Positions 10,906 to 21,860 of a stretch of 64,000 bases of DNA are shown piece after piece. The notes beneath the pieces were generated by a model that was not told the origin of the DNA, searched no databases, and saw nothing but the letters and a program-made list of their open reading frames with translations. Position numbers and translations under genes: made by a program. The stretch is from Pleurodeles waltl. Its lineage: Eukaryota > Chordata > Amphibia > Caudata > Salamandridae. The stretch lies in assembly GCF_031143425.1 (NCBI RefSeq), contig NC_090443.1, forward strand, positions 1,059,880,423 through 1,059,944,422, written 5' to 3'. Every line of letters starts with the position of its first letter. Position 1 is the first letter of the stretch.

Positions 10906-12207
10906 TCATTGGGCTTGGGCTTTGGAGGGGGGCTTAAGGTGAGGTTTAGGACAGGGCTGGGATGGATCGACTTCTTGGTGGGGGAGTGGCATGGGCACTA
11001 GGAGGGGGGCAGGGGAGGACTTGAAGGTGGAAGGGCTGGACTTGGGGAGGGACACAGAGCATTTGAGGGTGTCACACGGTGGGGGAGGTGTACGGAAGAG
11101 GAAAAGCTCCAAGAGGAACACCTTTTTAGATACATGGGGGTGGTCACAGCAAAAGGATTTTGGAGTGGAGGTGGAGGGAGTGGTTTTAGGTATCTTGTTG
11201 GATGTCTGGGGTGCATGTTTGTACGAGGAATGCTTGTGGGTTCTGGGTGTCTGTTGGGTGGGTGAGTGTGGGCATTTATGTGTCTTGGGGGGAGGAGGTG
11301 CTGGAGATGCCATGCTGAATGGGTGACTGTTTGTTGGGGTGGTGTCTGCAGGCATGGACGATGTGCTGCATGTGGGTGTGTTGGTGGTTGTGGTTTCTGC
11401 GGATGTGGTGACTAGAGTAGATGTCTGAGGGTCTGCTATTATGCTGACTGTGGGTAAGATAGGTGTAGTGGCTGGATCGGTGATTGTTGTTGTGGTGTCT
11501 GCAGGTGTTTCAGGTGTAGTGTCTGTGAAGGTGTGGGTGTTGGGGGAGTCTGTGCAGGTAGCGGATGTTGGTGTGGCTGCAGGTGGATGTTGTTTGTGGG
11601 CATGCTGGTGGTGGGTCTTGAAGTGCTTGTGTCTGTCAGTTGTTGCCGTAGATGTTGAAGTAGGTACCTGCTTGTCTGTCTGTGTGCTTTGGCTGGGTTT
11701 AGGAAGAAGGGTTTGGGAGGAGGTAGGTGGATGGGGGGCGGAAGACAAAGGGTGACTGGATGCTGGCAGTGTGGAGGCCAGAGCCTGAAAGGATCTCTGT
11801 AGGCCACCCAGTACACCGTGAATGCCCTCCAGAAACGCATTACTCTGCTGGACTTGAGTTGCCAGTCCTTGGATGGCATTCACAATGGTTGATTGTCTCA
11901 CAGAGATGGACCTCAGGAGGTCAATAGCCTCCTCACTGAGGGCAGCAGGGCTAACTAGGGTGGGGGCAGAGGTGCCAACGGTGAAGGAGGCACCCACACT
12001 CTTGGGTGAGGAGGCATGGACAACTGGGTGGGGAGCTACAAGTGGGCAGTGGTAGAAAAAGGGGGGCGGACTGAGATGGTGCTGGGGCGGTCCCAGAAGG
12101 GTCTGCCACTGCCAGGGAGTGTCCACTGGAGGAGGACTTGAAAGATGATGTGGATAATCCAGCATCCCCACACACCTGTGCCTCATCTCCTTCGCCTGCC
12201 AATGCTG
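10906..12207 (-). pseudogene. Harbinger A Myb-type protein 1, last exon
   Basis: This minus-strand exon corresponds to 31531-32688 in element B. The conserved core reads SPAALSEEAIDLLRSISV and then FLEGIHGVLGGLQRSFQALA; B has SPAALSEEAIDLLRSLTV at the same place. A long Pro/Thr/Ser/His-rich tail follows, ending near VSKKVFLLELFLFRTPPPP and a Lys/Pro-rich stretch. A splice acceptor (TTTGTGTGCAG) ends near 12208. The segment homologous to the B exon start is in a different frame from the core, so a frameshift lies near 12.05-12.07 kb, close to a run of A then G. Exons 1 and 2, which carry the Myb/SANT fold in B, are missing here. In this superfamily the Myb-like partner binds transposon ends and helps import the transposase. 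This copy could not. Confidence 0.7.
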
Positions 12208-13653
12208 CTGCACACAAATAGAGAGGGAGGAAGGAAGAAAGAGGGAGAGAGAGGGTTAACATAAACCTCACATACACACATTTAGACATGCACATCTGTA
12301 GGTATGCACTCCTGGTTAGGCAATCTTTGGTGCCAATACACATATCCTACATCAGGTCACAACATGTCAATAATACCCAACCCAGTATGCCAACCCTTAC
12401 ACCCACATCTAAATCCAAGTAAGTTAGCAGGACTGGAGTCATCCACATCATCACCAGCAAAGCCATGTTTGCATGCACATCATGCTGTGGCACAAATGAC
12501 TACCTGAATCCTGATCATAACTCTCCTTACTCATTTCACTAATTGGAAGTGCAGGTGACTGAACAAAACACATCAGGCCTCTACAGTAACAACACCTGAT
12601 CAGTCCATGTCCATTCTAATGTCCCTTGATAGTTAAGATCATTCCACTCACAGACCACACAGAACCTGCCTGTCACATAAGATGACTGACCTAAAACTGA
12701 TATAGCCACTACAAGTTTGACACCCATCCAGGTGACATCTGATGTGTAGAATACAAGTCTGGGGTACAGGCATGTGATTAGTCTGACCCAATCACATAGG
12801 GAGATTTGCAGACAACAAACACATATATACCACAACTATTTATACATCTAAGTGCACCTACAATGGCCCACATGGCACACATTACACATCCATACTCAGT
12901 CACTGAGTGCAATGTCACAACTGATGAACTTCAGGAACCCACATACCGCGACATAGCCCACATACCATTCCACCTGACATGCAGTTACAGTGGTTGGACT
13001 TCACAACATGATAACACCACCATCACTCACACCATTCTTGACATGTGATAACCTGTACCTAAGTCCAGACAACACACATGTCAGACAGAAATTACACGTA
13101 CGCATTATGCACATATGGACCTACAAAACTGCCAGTGCACTGATAACAGATCCCACTACTACATAGGGAAGCTTCAGGAAAGATGAAACAACTAAAAAAT
13201 TATATCAACATCACATAAGTCATACAAAACCTAATCCTGTCTAAATCACCCACATCAGCTAGGCCAAGGGTAGCAGTCATTCCATCAGATATGCCCCCAA
13301 GTTACCATTTAGACATGATATAGACTGCAACTAAGCAATGTTGTACTGTAATTGGTAGGGTCTTGGCATACATGGCATATACATTACATATTGTCATAGG
13401 TGAGGTCTGCCTAGGCACTTACCACCTGTAGTACAAACCTATTGAGTTCAAAGTTATATCCCCACAAGTCAAGCACATTGAAATGCATGATGAGTCCATT
13501 TATGCCAAATCAGACACCACAATCTATTTGTCCTAATGTTGCTACCTTGACATACCCCATAGATAGAAGATGAACAGGCAATGTGGATACAACTACCAAG
13601 CCATAAATACAGCCCTTTACAGGCCATATCTTTGGTGTAAATGAAATGGATGC
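12208..13653. other. Element A interior lacking the expected Myb-1 exons
   Basis: By comparison with element B this interval should hold Myb-1 exons 2 and 1. I could not find them. The sequence is AT-rich and intron-like, with no long frame of note. The exons have probably been deleted or are too diverged to see. Confidence 0.4.
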
Positions 13654-16564
13654 TGTAGGAGGCTGGCCTGGCTTATAGTGGGTACCTTGTGGTACTTACA
13701 CCCTGTGCCAGGTCCAGGTATCCCTTATTAGTAGAATAGAGGTGTTTCTAGCAGCTTAGGCTGATAGAAGGTAGCTATGGCAAAGCAGCTTAGGCTGAAC
13801 TAGGAGACATGCAAAGCTCCTACTATACCACTTATATCACATAGCACAATATCATAAGAAAACACAATACTCAGAGTTACTAAACATAAAGGAACTTTTT
13901 TTTTATGACAATATGCCAAAAGTATCTCAGAGAATACCCTCACTTAGGAGGTAAGTAATATACACAAGTTATATGTACACAAACCCAAAACAGGTCAGTA
14001 ACAGTAAGAAAAGTAGTGCAAACAATGTAGAATCACAATAGGATGCAATAGGTGAACATAGGTCTAGTGGCAACACAAACCATATACTCCAAAAGTGGAA
14101 TGCGAATCACGAATGGACCCCAGACCTATGGGAGCTTGTAGAGGGTAGCTGGGACTGTAAGACAACAATAAGGGTGTCCAAAATACCCCACCCCAAGACC
14201 CTAGAAAGTAGGAGTAAAGTTACCCTACTACCCCAGAAAGACACAATAGTCGTGATAGGGGGATTCTGCAAGAACCACAAGCACCAGCAAACACTGAAGA
14301 CGGATTCCTGGATGTGAGGACCTGCAAGGCAAGGGGACAAAGTCCAGGAGTCACGATAGTGTCCAGGGGGGGCAGGAGCCCAGGAAACCCCGGATGAAGA
14401 TGCAAAAGGGCTGCCTCCGGGTGGAAGAAGCCAAAGATTCTGCAACAACGAAAAGGGCTAGGAACTTCTCCTTTGGATGGAAGATGTCCCACGGCGTGCT
14501 GGATGTTGCAGAAGTGTTTCCACACAGAAATACCGCAAACAAGCCTTGCTAGCTGCAAGGGTCGCGGTAGAGGTTTTTGGGTGCTGCTGGGGACCAGGAA
14601 GGACCAGGATGTCGCCCCTTGGAGGAGGAGACAGAGGGGGCACTCAGCAACTCAGAGAGCCCCCTCAAGAAGCAGGCAGCACCCGCAGAAGTACCGGAGC
14701 AGGCACTTGGAAGTTCTGTGAACTGAGAGTCACAAAAAGAGGGTCCCAAGACGTCGGAGTCCAACTGAGAGGGTTGAGCACTACAGGACGGAGTGCTGGG
14801 GACCAGGCTCGGCTGTGCACAAAGGAATCCTTGGAGAATTGCATAGGAGCCGGAGCAGCTGCAAATCACGCAGTACACAGGTTTGCTGTCTGGCGTGGGG
14901 AGGCAAGGACTTACCTCCACCAAACTTGGACTGAAGGATCACTGGACTGTGGGGATCACTTGGATCCAGCTTCTGTGTTCCAGTGACCACGCTCATCAGG
15001 ATGAGAGGGGACCCAGAGGACCGGTGATGCACTCTTTGGTGCCTGCGTTAGCAGGGAGAAGATTCCGTCGACCCACAGGAGATTTCTTCTTGGCTTCTGG
15101 TGCAGGGTGAAGGCAGGTGACCCCCAGAGCATGCACCACCAGGACACAGTTGAGAAAGCCGGCAGGATGAGGCGCTACAATGTTGCTGGTAGTCGTCTTG
15201 CTACTTTTTTTGCGGTTTTGCAGGCGTCCTGGAGCAGTCAGCGGTCGATCCTTGGCAGAAGTCGAAGAGGGAAGTGCAGAGGAACTCTGGTGAGCTCTTG
15301 CATTCGTTATCTGAAGAATACCCCAGAGGAGAGACCCTAAATAGCCAGAAAAGGAGGTTTGGATACCAAGAAAGGAGGTTTGGCAACCGAGAGAGGTAAG
15401 AACCTATCAGAAGGGGTCTCTGACGTTGCCTGCTGGCACTGGCCACTCAGAGAAGTCCAGTGTGCCCCCAACACCTCTGAATCCAAGATGGCAGAGGTCT
15501 GGGACACACTGGAGGAGCTCTGGGCACCTCCCCGGGGAGGTACGGGTCAAGGGATTGGTCACTCCCCTTTCCTTTTTCCAGTTTCACACCAGAGCAGGGC
15601 TGGGGATCCCTGAACCGGTGTAGACTGGCTTATGCAGAGATGGGCACCATCTGTGCCCATTAAAGCATTTCCAGAGGCTGGAGGAGGCCACTCCTCCCCA
15701 GCCCTTCACACCTATTACCAAAGGGAGAGGGTGTAACACCCTCTCTCAGAGGAAATCCTTTGTTCTGCCTTCCTGGGCCGGGGCTGCCCAGACCCCAGGA
15801 GGGCAGAATCCTGTCTGAGGGGTTGGCAGCAGCAGCAGCAGCAGCTGCAGTGGAAACCCCAGAAAGGCACTTTGGCATTACCCGGGTTCTGTGCTAGAGA
15901 CCTGGGGGATCATGGAATTGTCCCCCCAATACCATTATGGTACTGGGGGGCCAATTCCATGACCTTAGACATGTTTCTTGGACATGTTCGGAGTTACCAT
16001 GGTGACGCTACACATAGGTAGTGACCTATGTGTAGTGCACAAGTGTAATGGTGTCCCCGCACTCACAACGTTGGGGGAATTTGCCCTGAACGATGTGGGC
16101 GTACCTTGGCTAGTGCCAGGGTGTCCACACACTAAGTAACTTGCCACCTAACCTTCACCAAGTGGGGGTTAGACATATAGGTGACTTATAAGTTACTTAT
16201 ATGCAGTGAAAAATGGCTGTGAAATAACGTTGATGTTATTTCACTCAGGCTGCAGTGGCAGGCCTGTGTAAGAATTGTCTGAGCTCCCTATGGGTGGCAA
16301 AAGAAATGCTGCAGCCCATAGGGATCTCCTGGAACCCCAATACCCTGGATACCTAAGTACCATATACAAGGGAATTATATGGGTGTACCAGTGTGTCAAT
16401 GAGAATTGGTAAAATTAGTCACTAGCCTGCAGTGACAATTTTAGAAAGCAGAGAGACCATAAACACTGAGGTTCTGGTTAGCAGAGCCTCAGTGATACAG
16501 TTAGGCACCACACAGGGAACACATACAGGGCACATACTATGAGCACTGGGGTCCTGCCTGGCAG
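13654..16564 (+). mobile_element. Long LTR (family 'TGTAGGA', copy 2), 3' truncated
   Basis: It opens with TGTAGGAGGCTGGCC and runs collinear with the copies at 17093 and 49105, but stops at 'ctggcag' (16564), roughly 95 bp short of the shared ACTTTCCTACA terminus. Harbinger transposase sequence follows directly. The interior has 'agcagcagcagcagcagct' (about 15830), a shared Gly/Ser-like CAG patch also seen at 52225 and 56270. Several frames exceed 100 codons (for example 14477-14986), but they are not maintained in the other copies. No target duplication was found. Confidence 0.82.
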
Positions 16565-17092
16565 CTCATGTTCAGTCTTGTGTGGAAGGATGTACTGTGT
16601 GCTTTGTTAAAGCACCTGGACAGGTACATCAGGTTCCCCCAACTTGCGGACTTGGCCTATGTGAAGGTAGACGTTTATGATATGGGACATATTCCTCATG
16701 TAGTAGGGTCCATTGATGGCACCCATTAGCCCTGGTTCCTCCCAGTGCCAATAAATAGATGTATAGGAACATGAAGAACTACCATTCCATAAGTGTTCAG
16801 GTGGTATGTCTGGCAGACCAGTACATATCACAAGTCACAGCCAAGTTTCCAGGATCTGTACACAACTCCTACATTTTGAGGAACTGCAATATCCCAGACA
16901 TGATGGCACGACTACACACAGAGAGGGTCTGGCTCTTTGGTATGAATGCATGATAAGGTGTTTCACTATTATGGTACCTGTCATCACATTCTGCCCAGTC
17001 GCTGTACCTGATTTTTCACTGGCCCTACATTTGTGCACACAGGTGACTCTGGCTATCCTAACCTTCCTTGGCTGTTGAGACAGGTGAGGTAC
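16565..17092 (+). pseudogene. Harbinger A transposase body, truncated
   Basis: This is the PIF/Harbinger DDE transposase that would cut and paste the element. Visible motifs are MGHIPHVVGSIDGTH with the first catalytic Asp (about 16685-16725), VVCLADQYISQVTAKFPGS (about 16800-16855), and GDSGYPNLPWLL with the second Asp (about 17040-17077). A splice junction is clear: donor GTATGA after the VWLF codons near 16939 and acceptor GTGCACACAG before GTGACTCTGG at about 17042. A stop follows IDGTH (TAG at about 16728) and frame breaks follow that. The C-terminal part with the last catalytic Glu is absent: an LTR starts at 17093 and no transposase follows it at 20029. The parallel segment in element B is 34430-34860. 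Confidence 0.82.
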
Positions 17093-20028
17093 TATAGGAG
17101 GCTGGCCTGGCTTGTAGTGGGCACCAATGGTACTTACACCTTGTGCCAGGTCCAGTTATCCCTTATTAGTAGAGTAGTAGTGTTCTAGCAGCTTAGACTG
17201 ATAGAGGTAGCTATGGCAAAGCAGCTTAGGCTGAACTAGGAGACATGCAAAGCTCATGCAATACCACTTATATCATATAGGTACTATATCATAAGAAAGA
17301 CAATACTCAGTGTTACTAAAAATAAAGGTACTTTATTTAAGTGAAATTATGCCAAAAATATCTCAGAGGATATACTCCCTTAGGAGGTAAGTAAAATGCA
17401 CAAAATGTACACAGAAAAACAAATCAGGTAAGTAAAAAAGTCAGAAAGTAGTGCACACACTGTAGAATACAATAGGATGCAATAGGCCTAGGGGCAACAC
17501 AGACCATATACTAAGAAAGTGGAATGCGAACCATGAATGGACCCCTAGGCTAGTGCAGTGTGTAGAGGGTCGCTGGGAGTGTAAGAAAACACTAAGGGTG
17601 TCAAAGATACCCCACCCCAAAACCCTGGAAATTAGAGTAAAGTACTACTATTTCCCCAGAAACACACTAAGGCGTGATAAAGGATTTTGCAAAGACCACA
17701 ACAGACTGCAAAGCACTGAAGATGGATTCTTGGATATAAGGACCTGCAAAGGAAGGGGACCAAGTCCAAGAGTCGCTAACGTGTCCAGGGGTGGCTAGAG
17801 CCCACTAAACCCCAGATGAAGGGGCAAAATGGCTGCCTCTGGATGGAAGAAGCTGAAGATTCTGCAACAACGAAAGGTGGTAGGAACTGCTCCTTCATGC
17901 AGAAGATGTCCCACGGTGTGCTGGAGGATGCAGAGTTGTTTCCTTGGCAAAACACTGCAAACAAGCCTTGCTAGCTGCAAGAGTCATGGTTGAAGAAAAA
18001 GGGTGCTGCCTGGGCCCAGGAAGGACCAGAATGTCGTCAGCTGGGAGAGGAGACAGAGGGGGCCCCTCAGCAACGTAGAGAGCCCATGCACAAGAAGGTA
18101 GCACCCACAGAAGTCCTTGAACACGGGTTCAAGAAGTCTGAATTGGCAGTTGTTTCAACACTGCAAAAGGAGGTCCCAGGGAGCTGAGCATCACAGGACA
18201 GAGTGCTGGGGACCTTGGCTCAGCTGTGCATGCAGGATTTCTTGGAAATGTGCACAGAAGCCTGTAGCTGCAGATAACGCTGTACACAGGATTACTGTCT
18301 GGAGAGGGGAGGCAAGGGCTTACCTCTTCCAAATTTGGACAGTTGGACCACTGGGCAGTCTGGGTCACTTGGGTCTACCACCTGTGTTCCAGGGGCCAAG
18401 CTCATCAAGATGAGAGGGGTCCCAGAGTACCAGTGACACTGAAGTTTGGTGCCTGCTGGAGCAGGGGGAACATTCCGTCGACCCATGGGAGATTTCTTCA
18501 TTGCTTCCAGTGCAGGGTGAAGGCAGGCAGCCCCCAGAGCATGCACCACCAGAAAACAGTTGAGAAAGCTGGCAGGATTAGGCACTACAATGTCGCTGGT
18601 AGTCTTCTTGCTACTTTGTTGCAGTTTTGCAGGCATCCTGGAGTATTCAGCAGTCGACCCTTGGCAGAAGTCGAAGAGAGAGGTGCAGAGGAACTCTTGT
18701 GAATTCTTGCAAGTCGTTATCTGAGGAAAAGCCCACTGGAGAGACTCTAAATGGCCCTCAGAGGAGGATTGGCCACCTAGTCAAGTAAGCACCTATTAGG
18801 AGGGGTCTCTGATTTCACCTGCTGGCACTGGGCACTCATAGGCCTCTAGAGTGCCCTCACACCTCTGGAAACAAGATGGCAGAGGTCTGAGGCACACTGA
18901 GGAGCTCTGGGCACCACCCCTGGGGTGGTGATGGACAGGGGAGTATTCACTCCCCTTTTCTTTGTCCAGTTTCGTGCCAGAGCAGGGACTGGGGGTTCCC
19001 TAAAGTGGTGTAGATGGGCTTATGCAAGGAGGGCACCATCTGTGCCCTTCAAAGCATTTCCAGAGGGTGGGAGAGGCTACCCCTCCCCAGCCTTTAACAC
19101 CTATTTCCAAAGGGAGAGGGTGTAACACCCTCTCTCAGAGGAAATTCTTTATTCTGCCTTCCTGGGACTGGGCTGCCCAGACCCCAGGAGGTCCAAACCC
19201 TGTCATTGGGGTGGCAGCAGCGGTAGCTGCAGAGAAAACCCCAGAGAGCTGCTTTGGCAGTACCCGGGGTCCATAGTGGAGCCACGGGGATGCATGGGAT
19301 TGGCTCCCCAATACCAGATTTAGCATGGGGGACAATTCCATGATCTTAGACACCTTACATGGCCATATTCAGAGTTATCATTGTGAAGCTACATATAGGT
19401 ATTGACCTATAGGTAGTGCACATGTGTAATGGCGTCCCTGCACTCACAAAGTTCCGGGAATTGACCCTGAACTATGTGGGGGCACCTTTGCTAGTGCAAG
19501 GGTGCCCTCACACTTAGTAACTTTGCACCTAGCTTTCATTAAATGAAGGTTAGACATATAGGTGACTTAGAAGTTACTTAAGTGCAGTGAAAATGGCTGT
19601 GAAATAGTGTGTGCACTATTTCATGCGGGCTGCAGTGGCATTCCTGTGAAAGGGTTTGTCTGAGCTCCTTATGGGTGGCAAAAGAAATGCTGCGGCCCAT
19701 AAGGATCTTTTGGAACCCCTATGCCCTGGGTATCTAGGTACCATATACTAGGGACTTATAAGGGGGGATCCAGGTTGCAAATTGAAATTGGTAAATGAGG
19801 TCACTAGCCTATAGTGACAAATTTAAAAGCAGAGTGAGCATAAGCACTGAAGTTCTGATTTGCAGAGCCTCAGTGACACAGTTAAGCACTATACAGACGC
19901 AAACATTGGGCTATAAACTATGAGCACTGGGGTCCTGACCAGCAGGATCCCAGTGAGACAGGCAAAAACATACTAACATATGGGTAAAAATAGGGGTAAC
20001 ATGCCAAGAAAGATGGTACTTTTCTACA
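17093..20028 (+). mobile_element. Long LTR (family 'TGTAGGA', copy 3), full length
   Basis: It runs from TATAGGAGGCTGG (first G of TGTAGGA mutated to A) to GGTACTTTTCTACA, about 2.94 kb, and is the best complete example of the family apart from internal differences. TG/TA...CA ends are inverted partners of 7 bp. The flanks GGTAC (left) and ATTGG (right) do not match, and element A sequence expected between transposase and Myb-2 is missing. Insertion was therefore followed by deletion or by recombination with another copy. No open frame is conserved with the sister copies. Confidence 0.85.
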
Positions 20029-20095
20029 ATTGGGGAGTAGTGAAGAAGCATGCAGGACATGACAATTGTGTTACATGGAAGGTGTGGGTACTTAC

Positions 20096-20450
20096 CAGAG
20101 TCCAGTTCTCCATGTATTCCAGTGAGGCCCACGGGATGCAGAATTTCCAAGACCTCTCCTCCCAAGATGTGAATATTGGGGGAGGAAGTGGGGGCCCACC
20201 CCCAGTCTTGTGCACAACGATCTGGTGTCATGTTGCCATGGAACGCATGTTCCCCCTAAGGTCGTTCCACATCTTCCTGATGTCCTCGCTTGTGCGTAGA
20301 TGGTTGCCAACTGAGTTGACCATGTCGACTATTCTCTGCCACAACTCCATTTTCCTGGCAATCTATGTTTGCTGGACCTGTGCTCCAAACAATTGTGGCT
20401 CTACACTGACAATTTCATCCACCATGACCCCAACTCGTCACCTGTGAACC
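20096..20450 (-). pseudogene. Harbinger A Myb-type protein 2, first exon
   Basis: Minus-strand translation shows VEPQLFGAQVQ, IARKMELWQRIVDMVNSVG and SEDIRKMWNDLRG. This is the tryptophan-spaced helical pattern of a Myb/SANT-like DNA-binding domain and is closely parallel to element B at 36665-37038. It ends at a good donor, GTAAGTAC (20088-20095). The frame is broken by at least two stops (after VQQT and after SMAT). The partner last exon present in B (35550-36342) is missing in A, lost with the adjacent LTR insertion. It differs clearly from the Myb-1 exons of element B. Confidence 0.65.
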
Positions 20451-20454
20451 ATGG

Positions 20455-20800
20455 GTGCTTTTGTGGGGATATGGTAGGGGTTGTGTTGATGGTGGGGGGG
20501 TGTTGTGTGTGTAAGTGTGTAGTGTTGGGTGATTGATGGGGTGTGCGTGGTGCGTTGTGTGTGATGGATAATTGGTGTTTGTGCGTGCTCATTATGTATG
20601 TAGTGTGTTGGTAGTGCAGATGTGTATGTGTGACCAAAGTGTAAAGGTGCTATCTATGTATATTTGCCTGCTCTCGGTATCTCTACATGTTGTTTTTGTT
20701 GCAAAGGATTATAGGTTGTGTGGGGGGGTGTTATATAGTGCAGTGAGCAGGTGTGTCTGGTCTCTGTATTTGTGTCAGGTGTAGGGTATTCAAACTGTCC
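20455..20800. repeat. GT-rich tract near the right end of Harbinger A
   Basis: Purine-pyrimidine alternating GTGTG runs with interruptions. The same kind of tract lies near the right end of element B (37391-37680). Frames here are artefacts. Confidence 0.8.
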
Positions 20801-21117
20801 AATGTGGTGTTGTGTACTGACAATAGTGGATTCTGAGTGCGGTAGTTCGTACGTCCAATGGTTTTCCACCATGGAAGAATTGCTGTGCTGATCTGTTGCT
20901 CGTAATCTGGTAGGTAGATTTGTGTCATGCTGGCGGTGCTATTGGTGGGAACACTTCTCACCCCCTCTCCTGTGTCTTGGCGGTGTCTGAATTCTGGCTG
21001 TTTTCTGGCAGCCTTCACAGTGTGACTCTTAATACGGTGGTTGGATCACCACCAACATGGCAGCCACCACCGTGGCAGTCTTCCCAAAAGACGTCCAAAG
21101 TCGTAATGAGGCCCATA

Positions 21118-21257
21118 GTGTAGGGAAATTATGTCAGCAATGGTTAAAAAGTTCCTCACTAGATGCTATTAAACAACACCATGGGCTCCTGTCTAACAAC
21201 ACAGACTTGTATGATTTCCTGTTAGGCCCCAGATAACAGTGTAAAAAGTGCTTCTTA
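21118..21257 (+). pseudogene. Endogenous retrovirus env continuation after Harbinger A
   Basis: Short segment between the ATA duplication of element A and the second ~600-bp repeat. One frame carries an NNT glycosylation site and lacks stops for about 35 codons, which would continue the env reading cut at 9486. Assignment is by position only. Confidence 0.35.
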
Positions 21258-21860
21258 TATGTTAGAGGGAGGTTCCAGCCAGATGATCACAACTGCATGC
21301 TGTCTGACTTTGTTACATCTGCTCGCTGAGACCACCGGTTCCCTGGCCTATAGGGGAATGGTGTCTCTATAGATAACAGGCCTCTTCACAACTGTCATAT
21401 TCAGGTATGGGGATGATGTCTTCCAAGTGGGGAATCCTAAAGGGCAGAGTAGGGATTATCCTGCTGTGCTCTGACATAGCTCAGGCAGGAATTGCATATT
21501 GTGTGCATAGTGACAGTATGGTGGGACTTTTACTGTGTTTTACTTTCATCGTCACCATTTTGCTTCTATTATGTTTAATCATTCTAAGTATTGCATTTCA
21601 TGCTGTTTTATCTAAGACACAGCTGATTCAATAAATCTTATTGAACCATTTCCTGCCTCCACGATGCACCACGATTTCCCTGAGAAGTGATCATGTCATG
21701 CTCCCGGTTCCCACAAATCATCCCTGCTCTTAGGTGGCGATGAAGCGCTGCTAGCTGCCTGGAAACGAATTAGGCCGACAGTTGTCACATGGTTCCCCAC
21801 AATTCAGGCGATGCTGTCTCCCAAATCCAGCAGCCTCATTGGTACAATGAAGCCACTGAG
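21258..21860 (+). repeat. ~600-bp repeat, presumed 3' LTR of the endogenous retrovirus
   Basis: Direct repeat of 4136-4782 with scattered substitutions and indels. It contains AATAAA at about 21631-21636 in 'gattcaataaatcttattg', a candidate polyadenylation signal in the place expected of an LTR. A hydrophobic frame (21407-21634, run of about 30 apolar residues) could be read as a membrane anchor, but the sister copy does not keep it open. I favour LTR over coding sequence. Confidence 0.55.

Larger units (their letters stand above)
9487..21114. mobile_element. PIF/Harbinger DNA transposon, element A (11.6 kb with nested LTRs)
   Basis: Left end GGGGGTCATTACAAG and right end GTCGTAATGAGGCCC are imperfect inverted partners, flanked by ATA on both sides (9484-9486 and 21115-21117). 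Contents from left: transposase leader exon (9826), CA-rich tract, Myb-type gene 1 tail (minus, 10906-12207), LTR copy (13654-16564), transposase body (16565-17092), second LTR copy (17093-20028), Myb-type gene 2 first exon (minus, 20096-20450), GT-rich tract and right end. The order is the same as element B. It cannot make an intact transposase. It lies inside env of the endogenous retrovirus and is therefore younger. Confidence 0.88.

Noticed and set aside
11441..11755. Val/Gly/Cys-rich plus-strand frame
   Set aside because: It is the antisense shadow of the Pro/Thr-rich Myb-1 tail.
10906..12213. 435-codon Pro/Thr/Ser-rich frame that looks like a mucin-like host gene
   Set aside because: Its core matches the Harbinger Myb-1 exon of element B and it lies inside element A, so it is transposon sequence with low-complexity tail.
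14477..14986. 169-codon frame in an LTR copy as a possible accessory gene
   Set aside because: The corresponding positions in the copies at 17093 and 49105 are interrupted; frame lengths are not conserved.
21407..21634. 75-codon frame with a strong hydrophobic segment, as a small membrane protein
   Set aside because: It lies within the ~600-bp repeat read as an LTR and is broken in the sister copy at 4340-4500.
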